64,000 bases of DNA from Lachnospiraceae bacterium (GTDB taxonomy: Bacteria; Bacillota; Clostridia; Lachnospirales; Lachnospiraceae): positions 165-64,164 of the forward strand of contig SVEZ01000011.1 in assembly GCA_015057115.1 (NCBI GenBank). The letters are read 5' to 3'. The notes under the pieces were generated by a model. The model had not been told where the DNA came from, made no database searches, and saw only the letters and a list, made by a program, of their open reading frames with translations. Positions 26,023 to 34,958 of this stretch are shown piece after piece; the first letter of the stretch is position 1; each line of letters starts with the position of its first letter. Position numbers and translations under genes: made by a program.

Positions 26023-27261
26023 ATGCCCAATAATGAAAAGAATAGCAGCACGCCTGAGGAAGAGAAAATCCCTCATGCGAAGCTAAGGATCATCATTGCT
26101 GTCCTTTTACTTATTTTTGCGGTAGGATCCATCACCTATGGCTTATCAAAAGCAATTATCAGACAACCCGGCTGGATAGAAGTTACAACCACGAAGGAGA
26201 AGCGTACCGGAGCACAGGATTTTGTGTTTCAGTATAATATCGGCCTTCATGGTGTAACTGCATCTGCCGAGTATAACGAGTTACAGACACTTTACACCGA
26301 CGCTATGGTGAAGTGTTATCGTGAGTTTAATAATGATAAAACCTTTTCGGGTGTTCATAATGTCAGGTACATTAATGAACACCCTGATGAGGTTATAGAG
26401 GTAGATGAGGTTCTGTATCAGGCATTTTCGAAGCTTGATAAATCCGGTCTTCGGACGCTGTATCTTGCTCCTGTTTATGACGAATTTGATGATATCTTTT
26501 TTGTAGGATCAGATGAAGAAGCGTATGAATATGATCCCGTTGTTAACGAGGAAGTAAGGAAGCGTTTTAAAAAGATGGCGGAATACGCCGGTGATGAGAA
26601 ACAGGTACAATTAGAACTTTTAGGCGATAATAAGGTAAAATTGACTCTTTCCGAAGAGTACAAAGCCTATGCCAAGAAGGAAGATATTAAGAGTTTCATT
26701 GATTTTTACTGGATGAAAAATGCTTTTATCGTGGATTACGTAGCGGATATCATGATAAAAGGCAATCATTTAGCAGGATTTGTGGCCAGTGTGGATGGAT
26801 ATACCCGGAATTTTGATGGTACAAATGAGGCGTTTAACCAGGTCTTTTATGACTTGGTAGACGGACAGTATTATGAAGCGGGAACTATGCAGTACAAGGG
26901 TGGCCGAAACATTGTATATCTTCATAATTACTCCCAGAGTCAGCAGGATGTATATTTATATCACGAGACAGATAAGGGAGCGATTTATAGTCGGTTCTTA
27001 TCGGAAGAAGACGGAATGAACAAAACAAGCAAAAATGATTTGCTTTTGCATAGTAAGGATGCAAGCTGCGTCGATATGATTTTGGCTGCGATTCCGGTCT
27101 ATGTAACAGAAGATTTTTCAGCAGATGCTCTTTCAGAGCTTTCCAAAGATGGAATTTATTCCGTGTACTGTCAGGATCGAAAGCTGTACAGTAACGATCC
27201 GGATGTGAATTTTAGCGATTTATTTGACAGGGACGGCATTACATACAAATTAGTTAAATAA
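26023..27261 (+). CDS. Membrane-anchored protein of unknown function in the transporter operon
   Basis: Not recognised with confidence. A 412-residue protein with a short cytosolic N terminus, one membrane helix (about 26-45) and a ~365-residue outer domain without Cys-rich motifs. The order of some elements (an early FxxY-type helix, LAPVYDEFDDIF near 150-160, and a late IYSVYCQDRKLY strand) is faintly like ApbE flavin transferases, but their ligand motifs are not evident, so this is only a thought. It follows the OppF gene by 16 bp with AGGAGAGG and precedes the operon terminator, so it is the last gene of the operon and a candidate accessory subunit. Confidence 0.85.
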   Translation: MPNNEKNSSTPEEEKIPHAKLRIIIAVLLLIFAVGSITYGLSKAIIRQPGWIEVTTTKEKRTGAQDFVFQYNIGLHGVTASAEYNELQTLYTDAMVKCYREFNNDKTFSGVHNVRYINEHPDEVIEVDEVLYQAFSKLDKSGLRTLYLAPVYDEFDDIFFVGSDEEAYEYDPVVNEEVRKRFKKMAEYAGDEKQVQLELLGDNKVKLTLSEEYKAYAKKEDIKSFIDFYWMKNAFIVDYVADIMIKGNHLAGFVASVDGYTRNFDGTNEAFNQVFYDLVDGQYYEAGTMQYKGGRNIVYLHNYSQSQQDVYLYHETDKGAIYSRFLSEEDGMNKTSKNDLLLHSKDASCVDMILAAIPVYVTEDFSADALSELSKDGIYSVYCQDRKLYSNDPDVNFSDLFDRDGITYKLVK

Positions 27262-27278
27262 AGAAGCGTTTATAACGG

Positions 27279-27317
27279 GCTGTTTAGAAATAATTCTAGA
27301 CAGCTTTAGTTTTTTTA
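27279..27317 (+). terminator. Terminator of the transporter operon
   Basis: Perfect 11-bp stem GCTGTTTAGAA (27279-27289) with TTCTAGACAGC (27294-27304), then TTTAGTTTTTTT. Confidence 0.9.
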
Positions 27318-27361
27318 AAGTGACCTATTGATGAATATATATAAAAAAGGACGCGTAGGAC

Positions 27362-27390
27362 TTGATTTTGTTGTCCATTTTTATTATCAT
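27362..27390 (+). promoter_or_regulatory. Promoter for the PFOR gene
   Basis: TTGATT (27362-27367), 17-bp spacer, TATCAT (27385-27390) in an AT-rich stretch, about 60 bp before the start codon. Confidence 0.45.
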
Positions 27391-27453
27391 AATATATTAG
27401 AGGCTATAGAGGCATAGGCCAATAATATAGACCAATATGTAGGAGGGAATAGA

Positions 27454-30400
27454 ATGAAACGTTCAATGAAAACAATGGATGGAAACCATGCAGCAGCACA
27501 TGCATCCTATGCATATACTGATGTAGCAGCCATCTATCCGATTACCCCATCCTCTGTTATGGCAGAAGCCACAGACGAGTGGGCAACACAGGGAAGAAAG
27601 AATATTTTCGGACATACCGTTCAGGTAACAGAAATGCAGTCCGAGGCCGGCGCAGCAGGTACCGTACACGGATCCTTAGCAGCAGGTGCTTTAACAACAA
27701 CTTATACAGCATCTCAGGGATTACTCCTTATGATCCCGAACCTTTACAAGGTTGCAGGTGAAGGACTTCCGGGTGTATTCAACGTATCCGCACGTTGTAT
27801 TGCCAGCCATGCATTATCTATTTTTGGCGATCATTCTGATGTTTACGCTTGCCGCCAGACAGGTGTAGCAATGCTTTGTGAATCTTCCGTACAGGAAGTT
27901 ATGGACTTAACACCGGTTGCACACTGTGCAGCAATCAAGGGAAGAATTCCGTTTATCAACTTCTTCGACGGATTCAGAACATCTCATGAAATTCAGAAGA
28001 TTGAAACATGGGATTATGAAGATTTAAAAGATATGGTAGATATGGATGCAATCAATGCATTCAGACAGGATGCTTTAAATCCAAATCATCCGGTACACAG
28101 AGGTTCCGCACAGAACCCTGACATCTTCTTCCAGGCAAGAGAAGCTTGCAATGGCAAGTATGATGCTATGCCTGCAATCGTTCAGGAATACATGGACAAA
28201 GTTAACGAGAAGATCGGTACTGATTATAAATTATTCAACTACTACGGAGCAAAAGATGCGAAACATGTAATCATCGCTATGGGTTCCGTATGCGAGACCA
28301 TCGACGAGACCATCGATTACTTATTTGAAAAGGGTGAGAAGGTAGGTCTTGTTAAGGTTCGTCTTTACAGACCATTCTGCAAAGAAGCATTAATCGAGGC
28401 TATTCCTGAGACTGTTGAGCAGATTACTGTTCTTGACAGAACCAAAGAGCCTGGAGCAATGGGTGAGCCGTTATACTTAGACGTTGTTTCCGCATTAAAG
28501 GGAAGCAAATTCGACAAGACTCCGATCTTTACAGGTCGTTACGGTCTTGCTTCCAAGGATACAACTCCTGGACAGATTATTGCTGTATATAACAACCATG
28601 ACAAGAAGATGTTCACCGTTGGTATCAACGACGATGTAACACATCTTTCCTTAGAGGTTAAAGAGAATCCGGTAACTACTCCGGAAGGAACCATCAACTG
28701 CAAGTTCTGGGGATTAGGAGCTGACGGTACTGTAGGTGCTAACAAGAACTCCATCAAGATTATCGGTGATAACACTGATATGTATGCTCAGGCTTACTTT
28801 GATTATGACTCCAAGAAATCCGGTGGTGTAACAATTTCTCACTTACGTTTTGGTAAGAAAGCAATCCGTTCCACCTACCTCATCAGCAAAGCTAACTTTG
28901 TAGCTTGCCACAATCCTGCATATGTACACAAATACAACATGGTTCAGGATTTAGTTGACGGTGGTACATTCCTTTTGAACTGCTCTTGGGATATGGCAGG
29001 ACTTGAGGAGAACTTACCGGGACAGATGAAACGTTACATCGCTGAGCATGACATTAAGTTCTATACCATCGATGGTATTAAGATTGGTAAAGAAATCGGA
29101 CTTGGCGGACGTATCAACACTGTATTGCAGTCTGCATTCTTCAAACTCTCCGGAGTACTTGATGAAGCAAAAGCCATCGAACTTATGAAGGCTGCTGCAA
29201 AGGCTACCTATGGTAAGAAGGGTGATGCTATCGTTCAGATGAACTATGACGCTATCGACCAGGGTGCACAGAAGATCGTTAAGATTGACGTTCCGGCAAG
29301 CTGGAAAGATGCTAAGGATGAATTCCTTGGAAAGAAAGCAGAAGGCGGCGACAAGGCCGTTGTTGACTTCGTTAACAATATTCAGATTCCTGTTAACTCT
29401 CAGGAAGGAAACAAATTACCTGTTTCTGCATTCAAAGAGTATGTTGACGGAACTACTCCATCCGGAACCGCTGCATATGAGAAACGTGGTGTTGCAGTAG
29501 ATATTCCTGTATGGGATCCGACAAAATGTATTCAGTGTAACTTCTGTTCCTTCGTATGTCCACACGCTGTAATCAGACCGGTTGCTATGACCGCTGACGA
29601 AGCTGCTAAGGCTCCGGAAGGAATGAAGATGCTTGACATGACCGGAATGCCGGAATACAAGTTTGCAGTAACCGTATCCACCTATGACTGTACAGGTTGT
29701 GGATCTTGTGTAAACGTATGTCCTGGTATGAAGGGTGAGAAGGCTCTGTCTATGCAGAACTTCGAAGTTAACGCAGATGATCAGAAGTACTTCGACTTCG
29801 GAAGAACCGTTTCCGTTAAGGAAGACGTTGTTGAGAAGTTCAAAGCAGCTTCTGTAAAAGGTTCTCAGTTCAAACAGCCACTCCTTGAGTTCTCCGGAGC
29901 TTGTGCAGGATGTGGAGAGACACCTTATGCTAAGTTAGTAACTCAGTTATTCGGTGACAGAATGTACATTGCAAACGCAACAGGATGCTCCTCTATCTGG
30001 GGTAACTCCGCACCTTCTACACCATATACCACTACTCCGGAAGGAAAGGGACCGGCTTGGTCTAACTCCTTATTCGAGGATGGCGCTGAGTTTGGTTACG
30101 GTATGTTCTTAGCTCAGAGAGCACTTCGTGACGGATTAAAAGAAAAGGTTGAAGACATCGTTGCAAACGGCAGCAACGCTGATGTAAAAGCAGCAGGACA
30201 GAAATGGTTAGATACCTTTAGCTGTGGTGTTGAGAATGGAAAAGCAACAGACGAGTTAGTAGCAGCATTAGAAAAATGCGGATGTGACAAGGGCAAGGAA
30301 ATCTTACAGGATAAAGACTTCCTGGCTAAGAAATCCCAGTGGATCTTCGGTGGAGACGGATGGGCTTATGATATCGGATTCGGTGGTGTTGACCACGTAC

Positions 30401-30990
30401 TTGCTTCCGGTAGAGACATCAACATCCTTGTATTCGATACCGAGGTTTACTCCAACACAGGTGGACAGTCCTCCAAGTCTACTCCGACCGGTGCTATTGC
30501 ACAGTTCGCAGCAGGTGGTAAGGACGTTAAGAAGAAAGACCTTGCAGCTATCGCAATGAGCTATGGTTATGTATATGTTGCTCAGGTATCCATGGGTGCT
30601 GACTACAACCAGTGCGTAAAAGCTATTTCTGAAGCAGAAGCATATCCGGGACCATCTCTCGTAATCTGCTATGCTCCATGTATCAACCATGGTATTAAGA
30701 AGGGAATGGCTAAGTCTCAGACAGAAGAGAAGCTTGCAGTAGAGGCAGGTTACTGGCACAACTTCCGCTTCAACCCAGCACTTGCTGAGGAAGGAAAGCC
30801 GGCATTCAGCTTAGACAGCAAGGCTCCAACAGGAGACTACAAAGAGTTCTTGAACGGAGAAGTTCGTTACAACGCACTTGTACGTGCTAACCCGGCAAGA
30901 GCTGAGGAACTCTTCAACGTAGCAGAGAACAATGCTAAGGCTAAGAGAGCTCATCTTGAGAAATTAGTAAAATTATATGGCGCTGAATAA
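27454..30990 (+). CDS. nifJ: Pyruvate:ferredoxin (flavodoxin) oxidoreductase
   Basis: A 1,178-residue single-chain PFOR that oxidises pyruvate with CoA to acetyl-CoA and CO2, reducing ferredoxin; central to anaerobic fermentation. Domains in order: pyrimidine-binding N domain (YAYTDVAAIYPITPSSVMAE), transketolase-C-like domain, gamma domain (GLGADGTVGANKNSIK), two 4Fe-4S sites (CIQCNFCSFVCPHAVIRP and CTGCGSCVNVCPG), a proximal cluster region (CAGCGETPY), and the thiamine-diphosphate site GDGWAYDIGFGGVDHVL with NTGGQSSKSTPTGA. AGGAGGG precedes the ATG. Codon use is strongly biased, as in a highly expressed gene. Single gene between a promoter and a strong terminator. Confidence 0.98.
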   Translation: MKRSMKTMDGNHAAAHASYAYTDVAAIYPITPSSVMAEATDEWATQGRKNIFGHTVQVTEMQSEAGAAGTVHGSLAAGALTTTYTASQGLLLMIPNLYKVAGEGLPGVFNVSARCIASHALSIFGDHSDVYACRQTGVAMLCESSVQEVMDLTPVAHCAAIKGRIPFINFFDGFRTSHEIQKIETWDYEDLKDMVDMDAINAFRQDALNPNHPVHRGSAQNPDIFFQAREACNGKYDAMPAIVQEYMDKVNEKIGTDYKLFNYYGAKDAKHVIIAMGSVCETIDETIDYLFEKGEKVGLVKVRLYRPFCKEALIEAIPETVEQITVLDRTKEPGAMGEPLYLDVVSALKGSKFDKTPIFTGRYGLASKDTTPGQIIAVYNNHDKKMFTVGINDDVTHLSLEVKENPVTTPEGTINCKFWGLGADGTVGANKNSIKIIGDNTDMYAQAYFDYDSKKSGGVTISHLRFGKKAIRSTYLISKANFVACHNPAYVHKYNMVQDLVDGGTFLLNCSWDMAGLEENLPGQMKRYIAEHDIKFYTIDGIKIGKEIGLGGRINTVLQSAFFKLSGVLDEAKAIELMKAAAKATYGKKGDAIVQMNYDAIDQGAQKIVKIDVPASWKDAKDEFLGKKAEGGDKAVVDFVNNIQIPVNSQEGNKLPVSAFKEYVDGTTPSGTAAYEKRGVAVDIPVWDPTKCIQCNFCSFVCPHAVIRPVAMTADEAAKAPEGMKMLDMTGMPEYKFAVTVSTYDCTGCGSCVNVCPGMKGEKALSMQNFEVNADDQKYFDFGRTVSVKEDVVEKFKAASVKGSQFKQPLLEFSGACAGCGETPYAKLVTQLFGDRMYIANATGCSSIWGNSAPSTPYTTTPEGKGPAWSNSLFEDGAEFGYGMFLAQRALRDGLKEKVEDIVANGSNADVKAAGQKWLDTFSCGVENGKATDELVAALEKCGCDKGKEILQDKDFLAKKSQWIFGGDGWAYDIGFGGVDHVLASGRDINILVFDTEVYSNTGGQSSKSTPTGAIAQFAAGGKDVKKKDLAAIAMSYGYVYVAQVSMGADYNQCVKAISEAEAYPGPSLVICYAPCINHGIKKGMAKSQTEEKLAVEAGYWHNFRFNPALAEEGKPAFSLDSKAPTGDYKEFLNGEVRYNALVRANPARAEELFNVAENNAKAKRAHLEKLVKLYGAE

Positions 30991-31012
30991 TTTCAGACCT
31001 TTATAAGAAGTG

Positions 31013-31052
31013 AACAACCGCATCTTCCGGCCGGAAGATGCGGTTGTTTTTT
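31013..31052 (+). terminator. Terminator after PFOR
   Basis: A perfect 18-bp self-complementary hairpin: AACAACCGCATCTTCCGG and its exact reverse complement, ending in GTTTTTTG. Confidence 0.95.
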
Positions 31053-31068
31053 GTGCAGAGCACTGGCT

Positions 31069-31210
31069 AGAAGCATAGAAATCTTTGATTTCGTAATGCT
31101 TCTGCCCCTACTTGGTAGTGAATTAAGCCCGAAGGGCGCAAATGAACTTAGTGCGAGCCATATCCGAACACTTCACGAAGCGAAGCTGAGTGTTAGTGAG
31201 AGGATGGTGC
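31069..31210. repeat. Cluster of hairpins in a gene-poor region
   Basis: Three structures in a row: AGAAGCAT..GAAATC / GATTTC..ATGCTTCT (31069-31103), GCCCGAAGGGC (31128-31138), and a longer one where CCATATCC and AACACT on the left pair with AGTGTT and GGATGG on the right (about 31158-31207). A 76-codon open frame runs across them but has no ribosome binding site. Nothing else recognisable is present between the PFOR terminator and 31340. Confidence 0.55.
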
Positions 31211-31348
31211 AGTGTAAACCGGGCGCCGGTGAGGAAATTAAGAATACACCCTTAAAGCTGAATAATCCGGAGAAAGCATAAAATGCCATACAGTGTAAAT
31301 CTGCGAAATTCTGATTTGAGGTGTATCTTATGGCTCAGGAACAAGTTG

Positions 31349-31573
31349 CTCGGTATATAGAGTACTTGCTGTGCCGAAAGTACCGAGACCAAGGTGGAAT
31401 TGGCGATTGCCTCGGTATATAGGAATTCTGACCATGAGAAAAGTTACAGGATTGGCGATTTTGGAGCTGGAATTGTAACTTTTGAGTGGGGGAGAAGCTC
31501 TATAGACCGAGAAAAGCATGAAATGAAGCGGATAATGTAACTTTTTGATAGGGGAAGATGCGTATTTACCGAG
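31349..31573. repeat. Dispersed inverted motif CTCGGTA / TACCGAG
   Basis: CTCGGTATATAG occurs at 31349-31360 and 31411-31422; inverted forms appear at 31378-31386 (AGTACCGAG), 31501-31512 (CTATAGACCGAG) and 31562-31573 (GTATTTACCGAG). AAAAGTTACA at about 31438 is answered by TGTAACTTTT at 31475 and 31537, and ATTGGCGATT occurs twice. No gene was recognised in 31280-31660. Confidence 0.55.
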
Positions 31574-31617
31574 TGGAAATAATAGGCGAACAAATTCACA
31601 ACATTAACCATAAAGAA

Positions 31618-31658
31618 AAGAAGTAATCGCCTCAGACCCAATGACCCGATTACTTCTT
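31618..31658 (-). terminator. Terminator of the small minus-strand gene
   Basis: Perfect 12-bp stem AAGAAGTAATCG with CGATTACTTCTT; reading on the minus strand it ends TTCTTT, downstream of the 31670-31870 gene. Confidence 0.8.
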
Positions 31659-31669
31659 GCTGTTGTCAA

Positions 31670-31870
31670 TCACTCCGGCTTGGTGATACTTCCCTGATTG
31701 TTGCAGCCGTTGGCATTGAAACTACCGAAGGTGCAGATGCGGAAAGGTGAGAAACGCATCCCCAGCAGGATGCCAAAGAGCAATAAACATATTCCGGTGA
31801 GTGTAAGCTCTATAGTGCTGCATTCGCCGTTTTTAATTTTCGTAATGAATTTTTTCAGGTCATTGATCAT
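31670..31870 (-). CDS. Small membrane protein of unknown function
   Basis: A 66-residue protein starting MINDLKKFITKIKNGECSTI, with one membrane helix (about 22-41) and a Cys/Asn-rich tail (FNANGCNNQ). An upstream in-frame ATG exists at 31900, but AAGGAGGG eight bases before 31870 decides the start. A good minus-strand promoter (31949-31921) and terminator (31658-31618) frame it, so it is a real monocistronic gene. No family recognised. Confidence 0.8.
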   Translation of the reverse strand: MINDLKKFITKIKNGECSTIELTLTGICLLLFGILLGMRFSPFRICTFGSFNANGCNNQGSITKPE

Positions 31871-31920
31871 GTGAAAGCCCTCCTTATGTAAAAAAATCAT
31901 AAAGCCATTTATTTGATTTT

Positions 31921-31949
31921 ATTATATCGCTTTCGTAGCGGACAGGCAA
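31921..31949 (-). promoter_or_regulatory. Promoter for the small membrane protein gene
   Basis: On the minus strand TTGCCT (31949-31944), 17-bp spacer, TATAAT (31926-31921), about 50 bp before the start codon. Confidence 0.7.
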
Positions 31950-32088
31950 TTAAAATAAAGCAAAAGATGTGTGGTTTGCAGAGCAGAAAAAGTCAACCTG
32001 TGCAACATAAAAACACACAACTACAAAGGCTAAGAATTGTCAAAAATGTGAATTGTTTTTTTGGGGCATATGATACTATTGAAACGAA

Positions 32089-32334
32089 GTGCGAGAAATA
32101 GGAGAATTTGGAGAAACGAAAGGTGAGCATTTGGGAGGGTTCTGCACTGTAAAAATAGGGGATGAGTGGTATGTATACCGGGACAAGTTATGTCCCTTTG
32201 AGGAATCTATTGTAGTATATATTAAATGGGGAGTTGCAGAGGAAGGTTATTTACTAAATGCTATCAACGATCATCCATTCTCAGAGCTTTATAAAAGTGG
32301 TGAGCAAGTGAGTAATGAAGAAGAACGTGATTAA
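32089..32334 (+). CDS. Possible small hypothetical protein
   Basis: An 81-codon open frame with no recognised family and no membrane segment; the middle reads like real protein (FCTVKIGDEWYVYRDKLCPFEE). The GTG at 32089 lacks a convincing ribosome binding site, and a start further in is possible. It may be a remnant of a larger gene. No hairpin terminator follows at once; a 62-bp inverted repeat comes after it. Confidence 0.35.
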   Translation: MREIGEFGETKGEHLGGFCTVKIGDEWYVYRDKLCPFEESIVVYIKWGVAEEGYLLNAINDHPFSELYKSGEQVSNEEERD

Positions 32335-32364
32335 TTTAGTTTAGGAGACATACACAGAGAAATG

Positions 32365-32426
32365 CTGTAACATTACGAGTACACTTCACAAAAGAAATAA
32401 GACAGTGTTGACAGCGGCGGTTACAG
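32365..32426. repeat. Inverted repeat upstream of the DUF4367-like gene
   Basis: CTGTAAC (32365-32371) and GTTACAG (32420-32426) form the outer arms, ACACT (32381) and AGTGT (32404) the inner ones. Contains TTACGAGT, also found in the left arm of the 14.3 kb palindrome. Confidence 0.45.
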
Positions 32427-32459
32427 GTGGGAAAATGAAGGAAGTTAGGGGGAGATAGG

Positions 32460-33536
32460 ATGGAAAAGAAGAAAATAATTATCATGGCAGGATTGGTAGC
32501 CACATTTTTGATCATTTTTGCGCCATGGAAGGCGCAGGATGAGATGGAAAAAACAGAGGAAGTAGAAAAAGAAGAATCAGAATGGGATGGGTATAATACC
32601 TATTTTCAGGTATCAAAAGCATTGGGATTTCCGCTAAAGGAGCCGAAAAAGGTGCCCTTTGAGGCAGGTGGTGTGCGTCATAAATACTGCGGAAAAGGGC
32701 AGAGAAAGTATGGTCAGACGGAATACGAGGAGCTAGGTGGTGACCGGAAGCTGATCTTTTGTCAGGCAAAGACTGACTATCGTGGTCAGGAAGAACGAAA
32801 GCTGCGCTACATAACGGTAAAAGGGGAGAAAATAGCAGTCTGGCAGGATGAGAAATATACGTATGCTTTAAAAGCGACGCCGGGAATTTCCGAAGAAGAG
32901 ATGAAAAAGATCGCAGAAAGCGTTGCGGATTGGGCGCCCCGGAAGGAGTGGGGGGATTGGCTGAAAGAAGAAATAGAGGATGTGGATCTTGAAAAAAGCA
33001 TGAGTAAGTTGTTTGCGGGTGCTGCCGCAAAGAAAAAATACGGCAAAGCAACATTCCAACTCACAGCGGAGGACTGTATGCTCGTAAGCAATAGGAAAAA
33101 CAGTTTGAAATGGAAACAGGCGGTTTTCTTGTGGGAGCCCGGCGAAGAAGATTTGTTATGTCGGGAAGATGTGCTGGGGTTAGAGGACTCTAAGCTGGAA
33201 AAGGAAGGCTTTACCCATTATGTGTTAGAGGATGGAAGCCGTTTTGGACTGGAAATCCGAAGAAATGCCAAGGGCTATGAAAACTGCGTAATAGTAAATT
33301 GGATGACAGGGGCGGATTTTGAACTGACGATACCGGAAAATTGTGGAGCAATCCTAGATAATACCGACGGTTATTGGACAGATGAAAAAATCGTGAGGAT
33401 GGTGTTGCCGGACAGCAACAAAAGTATTGAAAAATATAAAAAGTATTCCTATCCTTATGATAAGTACGGAAGCAAAGAAAAACGGATTTTGAGCATAAGC
33501 ATGAGGTTCCCTATGATAAAACCGGAAAATCGCTGA
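32460..33536 (+). CDS. Membrane-anchored protein with a DUF4367-like domain
   Basis: A 358-residue protein with one N-terminal helix (about 5-22) and an outer part. Residues ~45-155 resemble DUF4367, found in Firmicute surface proteins and anti-sigma-linked proteins: a GFPLKEPKKVPF opening, a KLIFCQ strand, and the closing KYTYALKATPGISEEEMKKIAESV. Residues ~180-350 are unassigned beta-rich sequence. GGGGGAGATAGG precedes the ATG. Standing alone before a strong promoter, it has no sigma factor next to it, so any signalling role is speculative. Confidence 0.8.
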   Translation: MEKKKIIIMAGLVATFLIIFAPWKAQDEMEKTEEVEKEESEWDGYNTYFQVSKALGFPLKEPKKVPFEAGGVRHKYCGKGQRKYGQTEYEELGGDRKLIFCQAKTDYRGQEERKLRYITVKGEKIAVWQDEKYTYALKATPGISEEEMKKIAESVADWAPRKEWGDWLKEEIEDVDLEKSMSKLFAGAAAKKKYGKATFQLTAEDCMLVSNRKNSLKWKQAVFLWEPGEEDLLCREDVLGLEDSKLEKEGFTHYVLEDGSRFGLEIRRNAKGYENCVIVNWMTGADFELTIPENCGAILDNTDGYWTDEKIVRMVLPDSNKSIEKYKKYSYPYDKYGSKEKRILSISMRFPMIKPENR

Positions 33537-33562
33537 ATCCGCTACAAAGCATAAAAAGATGG

Positions 33563-33591
33563 TTGGAAAGCATCTTTTAGTATGATATACT
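33563..33591 (+). promoter_or_regulatory. Promoter for the DUF512 gene
   Basis: TTGGAA (33563-33568), 17-bp spacer, TATACT (33586-33591). The -10 lies in a near-palindrome TTTAGTATGATATACTAAA that could bind a dimeric regulator. Confidence 0.55.
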
Positions 33592-33632
33592 AAAGTGTTA
33601 GTAATGCAAGGATATAATAGAAAGAGGAGTAC

Positions 33633-34943
33633 ATGAAGAAACAGGAACACATTGTGAAATCCATTGCTCCCGGCAGTATTGCCGAGGAACTGGGGATTGA
33701 ACCGGGGGATCGGCTGGTAGAGATTAACGGCCAGAAGGTGAAGGATATTTTTGATTATCATTATATGTGTAATGAAGAATATCTGACGGTGGTTGTGGCA
33801 AAACCGGACGGGGAAGAATGGGAATTCGAAATTGAAAAAGAATATGAGGACGATTTAGGAATCGAGTTTGAAAACGGACTCATGGATGATTATCGTTCCT
33901 GCAGCAACAAGTGTATTTTCTGCTTTATTGATCAGATGCCGCCGGGAATGCGGGAGACGCTGTATTTTAAAGACGATGACAGCCGTCTTTCCTTTTTGCA
34001 GGGAAACTATGTAACCCTGACCAATATGAGTGAGGAGGATGTGGAGCGAATTATTACGTACAAAATGTCCCCCATTAATGTGTCGGTGCAGACCATGAAT
34101 CCGGAGCTTCGGTGTAAAATGTTAAACAACCGGTTTGCCGGGGACGCCTTGAAAAAGATTAAACGGTTTGCCGAGGCGGGAATCGTTATGAACGGACAGA
34201 TTGTGCTTTGCAAGGGAGTGAATGACGGAGACGAACTGGAATATAGTTTGCAGGAGCTTTTTAAATATGCTCCAAATATGCAGAGTGTATCTGTGGTGCC
34301 GGTAGGATTGTCCAAGTATCGTGAAGGTCTGTATCCCTTGGAATCCTTCAATAAGGAAGAAGCGGGAAAGACCATTGATATTATTGAAAAATGGCAAAAA
34401 ATCGCTTACGACAAATTTGGCTTTCATTTTGCCCAGGCCAGTGACGAGTGGTACCTGCTGGCGGAGCGCCCGTTGCCGGAGGAAGACCGATATGACGGAT
34501 ATCTTCAGCTGGAAAACGGCGTGGGAATGATTACCCTTTTGCGAAATGAATTTGTGGAAGCCTTGAAGAAGGCTGAAGCCTCTGATAAAGAAAAACAGGT
34601 GTTGGTGGCAACGGGACGCTTGGCGGCCCCAACCATTGCGCATTTGAGTACGCTGATTAAGGACAAATTCCCTAACATTAAGGTGCGGGTAAAAGCAATC
34701 CGCAATGACTTTTTTGGGGAAAAAATCACCGTATCCGGCCTTATCACAGGGCAGGATTTATTGGCACAGGTGAAGGATGATTTTCCTGAGGATGTGCTGT
34801 TAATTCCTATCAATATGCTAAGAAGCGGGGAGGAAACTCTGCTTGATGATTATACGGTGACAGAAATTTCTGAAATTTTACAAAAACCGATTCGTGTGGT
34901 ATCCTCAGAAGGTGAGGATTTGTTACGTGCAATGATAGAATAG
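33633..34943 (+). CDS. DUF512-family radical SAM protein with PDZ domain
   Basis: A 436-residue cytosolic protein. Residues 1-75 are a PDZ-like domain (SIAPGSIAEELGIEPGDRLVEINGQKV). A radical-SAM-type Cys cluster follows in CSNKCIFCFIDQMP (about residue 91 onward), and the C-terminal half is DUF512 with VLVATGRLAAP and DVLLIPINMLRSGEE. The function is not known. It sits directly before der, an order seen in many clostridia, suggesting a link to ribosome or membrane biogenesis. AGAGGAG precedes the ATG. Confidence 0.92.
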   Translation: MKKQEHIVKSIAPGSIAEELGIEPGDRLVEINGQKVKDIFDYHYMCNEEYLTVVVAKPDGEEWEFEIEKEYEDDLGIEFENGLMDDYRSCSNKCIFCFIDQMPPGMRETLYFKDDDSRLSFLQGNYVTLTNMSEEDVERIITYKMSPINVSVQTMNPELRCKMLNNRFAGDALKKIKRFAEAGIVMNGQIVLCKGVNDGDELEYSLQELFKYAPNMQSVSVVPVGLSKYREGLYPLESFNKEEAGKTIDIIEKWQKIAYDKFGFHFAQASDEWYLLAERPLPEEDRYDGYLQLENGVGMITLLRNEFVEALKKAEASDKEKQVLVATGRLAAPTIAHLSTLIKDKFPNIKVRVKAIRNDFFGEKITVSGLITGQDLLAQVKDDFPEDVLLIPINMLRSGEETLLDDYTVTEISEILQKPIRVVSSEGEDLLRAMIE

Positions 34944-34958
34944 AAAGGATAACGATAT

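Noticed and set aside
31051-31281. 76-codon open frame after PFOR
   Set aside because: It runs through a cluster of hairpins, lacks a ribosome binding site and has no protein-like composition.
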